A DNA stretch of 64,000 bases, taken from NCBI RefSeq assembly GCF_023100805.1, contig NZ_CP095855.1:1901001-1965000 (forward strand), in the 5' to 3' direction. Shown piece by piece: positions 62,991 to 64,000 of the stretch (position 1 is the stretch's first letter; each line of letters starts with the position of its first letter). The notes below the pieces were generated by a model. That model saw nothing but the letters and a program-made list of their open reading frames with translations, did not search any database and was not told where the DNA came from. The DNA comes from Chitinophaga filiformis. GTDB taxonomy: Bacteria; Bacteroidota; Bacteroidia; Chitinophagales; Chitinophagaceae. Made by a program: the position numbers and the translations under genes.

Positions 62991-63016
62991 TTTGCCGAAA
63001 ACCATATAGAGTAGGC
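62991..63016 (+). promoter_or_regulatory. leader box of peptide unit 1 (diverged copy)
   Basis: TTTGCCGAAAACCA then TAGAGTAGGC, a shorter version of the box at 63316 and 63706. It lies 24 bases before the peptide start at 63041. Confidence 0.75.
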
Positions 63017-63040
63017 GTGACACCCTCTTAAATTCAGGTT

Positions 63041-63103
63041 ATGACATCTGCTATTCTCGCTGCAATTCTTGCATTTGTAAAGACAATCTTACGTGCTGTG
63101 TAG
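63041..63103 (+). CDS. 20-residue hydrophobic peptide, unit 1
   Basis: ATG at 63041, TAG at 63101. The product is MTSAILAAILAFVKTILRAV: almost wholly hydrophobic with Lys14 and Arg18, able to form a cationic amphipathic helix. CAGG lies 6 bases before the start as a possible ribosome site. Support is positional: like units 2 and 3 it follows a leader box and precedes an intrinsic terminator. The sequence is not homologous to the other two peptides. It resembles type I toxins or phenol-soluble modulins. Confidence 0.5.
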   Translation: MTSAILAAILAFVKTILRAV

Positions 63104-63130
63104 CTCACACGCATTGTTTAAAATGTTCGG

Positions 63131-63159
63131 GCCCTGGCGATTTGCCAGGGCTTTTTTTT
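63131..63159 (+). terminator. terminator of peptide unit 1
   Basis: GCCCTGGC and GCCAGGGC form a perfect 8-bp stem with loop GATTT, followed by eight T residues. A textbook intrinsic terminator 28 bases after the peptide stop. Confidence 0.92.
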
Positions 63160-63315
63160 GCAAGAAATGTGTCTGTGTGACAAAAGGCGGGCAGCTTATT
63201 TAGTTACATAGAAGAACTGAATGGAATGATCTAACTGCTTGAAGATGAATGAAAGTGAATGTTTTAGTTTTATGACCAGCCTTTAAATTCGCCGCGGGAT
63301 CAGATGATCATCTCC

Positions 63316-63349
63316 TTTGGGATTGCCGAAAACCAAGAAGAGAGTAGGC
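63316..63349 (+). promoter_or_regulatory. 34-base leader box of peptide unit 2
   Basis: Begins TTTGGGATTGCCGAAAACC and ends AAGAGAGTAGGC. It is identical over all 34 bases to 63706-63739. The strict conservation 26-30 bases before each peptide start suggests an RNA leader element or an sRNA target. Confidence 0.88.
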
Positions 63350-63374
63350 GTTAACCGACAGAAAAATAGGACAA

Positions 63375-63443
63375 ATGGATCTGTTAAATCAGTTATTGGC
63401 GACTATTATAGCGTTCCTGAATTCTTTATTAGGCGGCCTGTAG
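63375..63443 (+). CDS. 22-residue hydrophobic peptide, unit 2
   Basis: ATG at 63375, TAG at 63441. The product starts MDLLNQLLATIIAFLNSL and ends LGGL. It shares MDLLNQLLA and LNSLLG with the unit 3 peptide, while the middle differs only by hydrophobic exchanges and the codons differ at many third positions, which points to selection on the peptide. AGGA lies 5 bases before the ATG. One Asp gives it net negative charge. A longer frame through this region on the same strand (63317-63640) has no support. Confidence 0.7.
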   Translation: MDLLNQLLATIIAFLNSLLGGL

Positions 63444-63511
63444 TACCAGGTTTCCCCGTTCCCTTAGGAATTGGTTTGGCCGCCATGAGGCCCGACGATT
63501 CCGAATTTATT

Positions 63512-63543
63512 GGAGCTCCCCTACGGGGGAGCTCTTTGTATTT
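63512..63543 (+). terminator. terminator of peptide unit 2
   Basis: GAGCTCCCC and GGGGAGCTC are perfect arms around a 4-base loop, followed by TTTGTATTTG. Confidence 0.78.
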
Positions 63544-63705
63544 GAACAAGGGGCATTTCCTCCATCCTGTTCATTATTATTCAGCTTGTTCATTTTCTGT
63601 TCAGTCTACTCTTTACTCGGAACCGACTGATAATGAATGAAATGAATGGATGTTATTTCCCGGTAGGCGCTTAACTTAGACCCATGCCCCAGTAAGTGGT
63701 CCGCA

Positions 63706-63739
63706 TTTGGGATTGCCGAAAACCAAGAAGAGAGTAGGC
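63706..63739 (+). promoter_or_regulatory. 34-base leader box of peptide unit 3
   Basis: Identical over 34 bases to 63316-63349, while the sequence immediately on either side differs. Confidence 0.88.
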
Positions 63740-63768
63740 ATCACCTTATGGAAAACCTTTCAACGACT

Positions 63769-63843
63769 ATGGATTTATTAAACCAGTTATTGGCTTTAGT
63801 TCTTGGCTTGCTGAATTCTTTGTTGGGGAACTTACCCATCTGA
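63769..63843 (+). CDS. 24-residue hydrophobic peptide, unit 3
   Basis: ATG at 63769, TGA at 63841. The product starts MDLLNQLLALVLGLLNSL and ends LGNLPI, a clear homolog of the unit 2 peptide. An in-frame ATG at 63748 would add MENLSTT; the alignment with unit 2 favours 63769. Followed by a strong terminator. Candidate type I toxin or membrane-active peptide; no antitoxin RNA has been located. Confidence 0.7.
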   Translation: MDLLNQLLALVLGLLNSLLGNLPI

Positions 63844-63888
63844 GGTTTGACAGGTTGAGAAATATTGCTTATTGCATTCCCAGACAGG

Positions 63889-63922
63889 ACAGGCCACCGG
63901 TTCCCCGGAGGCCTGTTTTTTT
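63889..63922 (+). terminator. terminator of peptide unit 3
   Basis: ACAGGCCACCGG and CCGGAGGCCTGT pair around TTCC (one A-A mismatch), followed by six or more T residues. The last 80 bases of the window hold no further complete unit. Confidence 0.9.
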
Positions 63923-64000
63923 CATAAAAAGACATGACGAAGAAATATCATTCAACTTATTGATTGAATGTGTTCCGTGGATGTGGAAGCGGTACCTATC

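Noticed and set aside
63317..63640. 107-codon plus-strand frame across peptide unit 2
   Set aside because: It runs in another frame through the leader box, the conserved peptide ORF and the terminator hairpin, and its product has no family look. The repeated architecture supports the short peptide instead.

Overview
The window looks like chromosome of a Bacteroidetes bacterium, most likely a Chitinophaga-type member of the Chitinophagaceae. Supporting signs are the SusC/SusD pair with an ECF sigma/FecR regulator, type IX secretion parts (PorV-like barrel, C-terminal sorting domain), TAnnTTTG-type promoter boxes lying close to start codons, few Shine-Dalgarno sequences, and many Bacteroidetes-only small proteins. 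No tRNA, rRNA or CRISPR array was seen.

Layout. 1-3.1 kb: a duplicated module of two Crp/Fnr regulators and two related methyltransferases around a GcvH-like protein that lacks the lipoyl lysine. 3.3-6.2 kb: a small conserved protein, an exported TIM-barrel isomerase and a GHKL ATPase. 6.2-13.8 kb: a tightly packed minus-strand operon of AdoMet decarboxylase, DUF4178 protein, an overlooked 59-residue membrane peptide, DUF350 protein, membrane-anchored aminopropyltransferase, FAD oxidoreductase and an integral membrane protein, with a VIT-type transporter close behind. 13.9-19.4 kb: two small membrane proteins, isoaspartyl peptidase, and two exported (alpha/alpha)6 sugar hydrolases. 19.4-22.1 kb: a PepSY protein bracketed by oppositely oriented 184-bp palindromic elements. 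22.3-29.6 kb: glutaminase-family protein, a non-coding stretch with hairpins and a 53-bp tandem repeat, sialate O-acetylesterase, EamA transporter, two small membrane proteins. 29.7-39.3 kb: a complete alpha-mannan-type utilisation locus (sigma, anti-sigma, SusC with STN domain, SusD, SusE, GH76). 39.5-41.8 kb: GIY-YIG protein and an RloA/RloB (AbiL-type) defence pair. 42-50 kb: DUF3570/DUF4266/ApbE/thioredoxin cluster, MscS channel, nitroreductase, thioesterase, rdgB. 50.2-53.6 kb: ilvE, a palindrome-rich intergenic region, rpsL-rpsG. 53.7-59.3 kb: a minus-strand exported-protein cluster (collagen-like protein, PorV-like barrel, T9SS cargo) that separates rpsG from fusA. 59.7-62.9 kb: fusA and a small outer-membrane barrel.

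62.9-63.9 kb: the most striking part. Three consecutive short transcription units each have a shared upstream motif, a shared leader box (34 of 34 bases identical in two units), a 20-24 codon hydrophobic peptide ORF and an intrinsic terminator. The peptides are too short for ordinary gene calling. They resemble type I toxins or PSM-like membrane-active peptides and may be an undescribed small-peptide system.

All functional statements come from reading the sequence and from recall of protein families; no database search was run.
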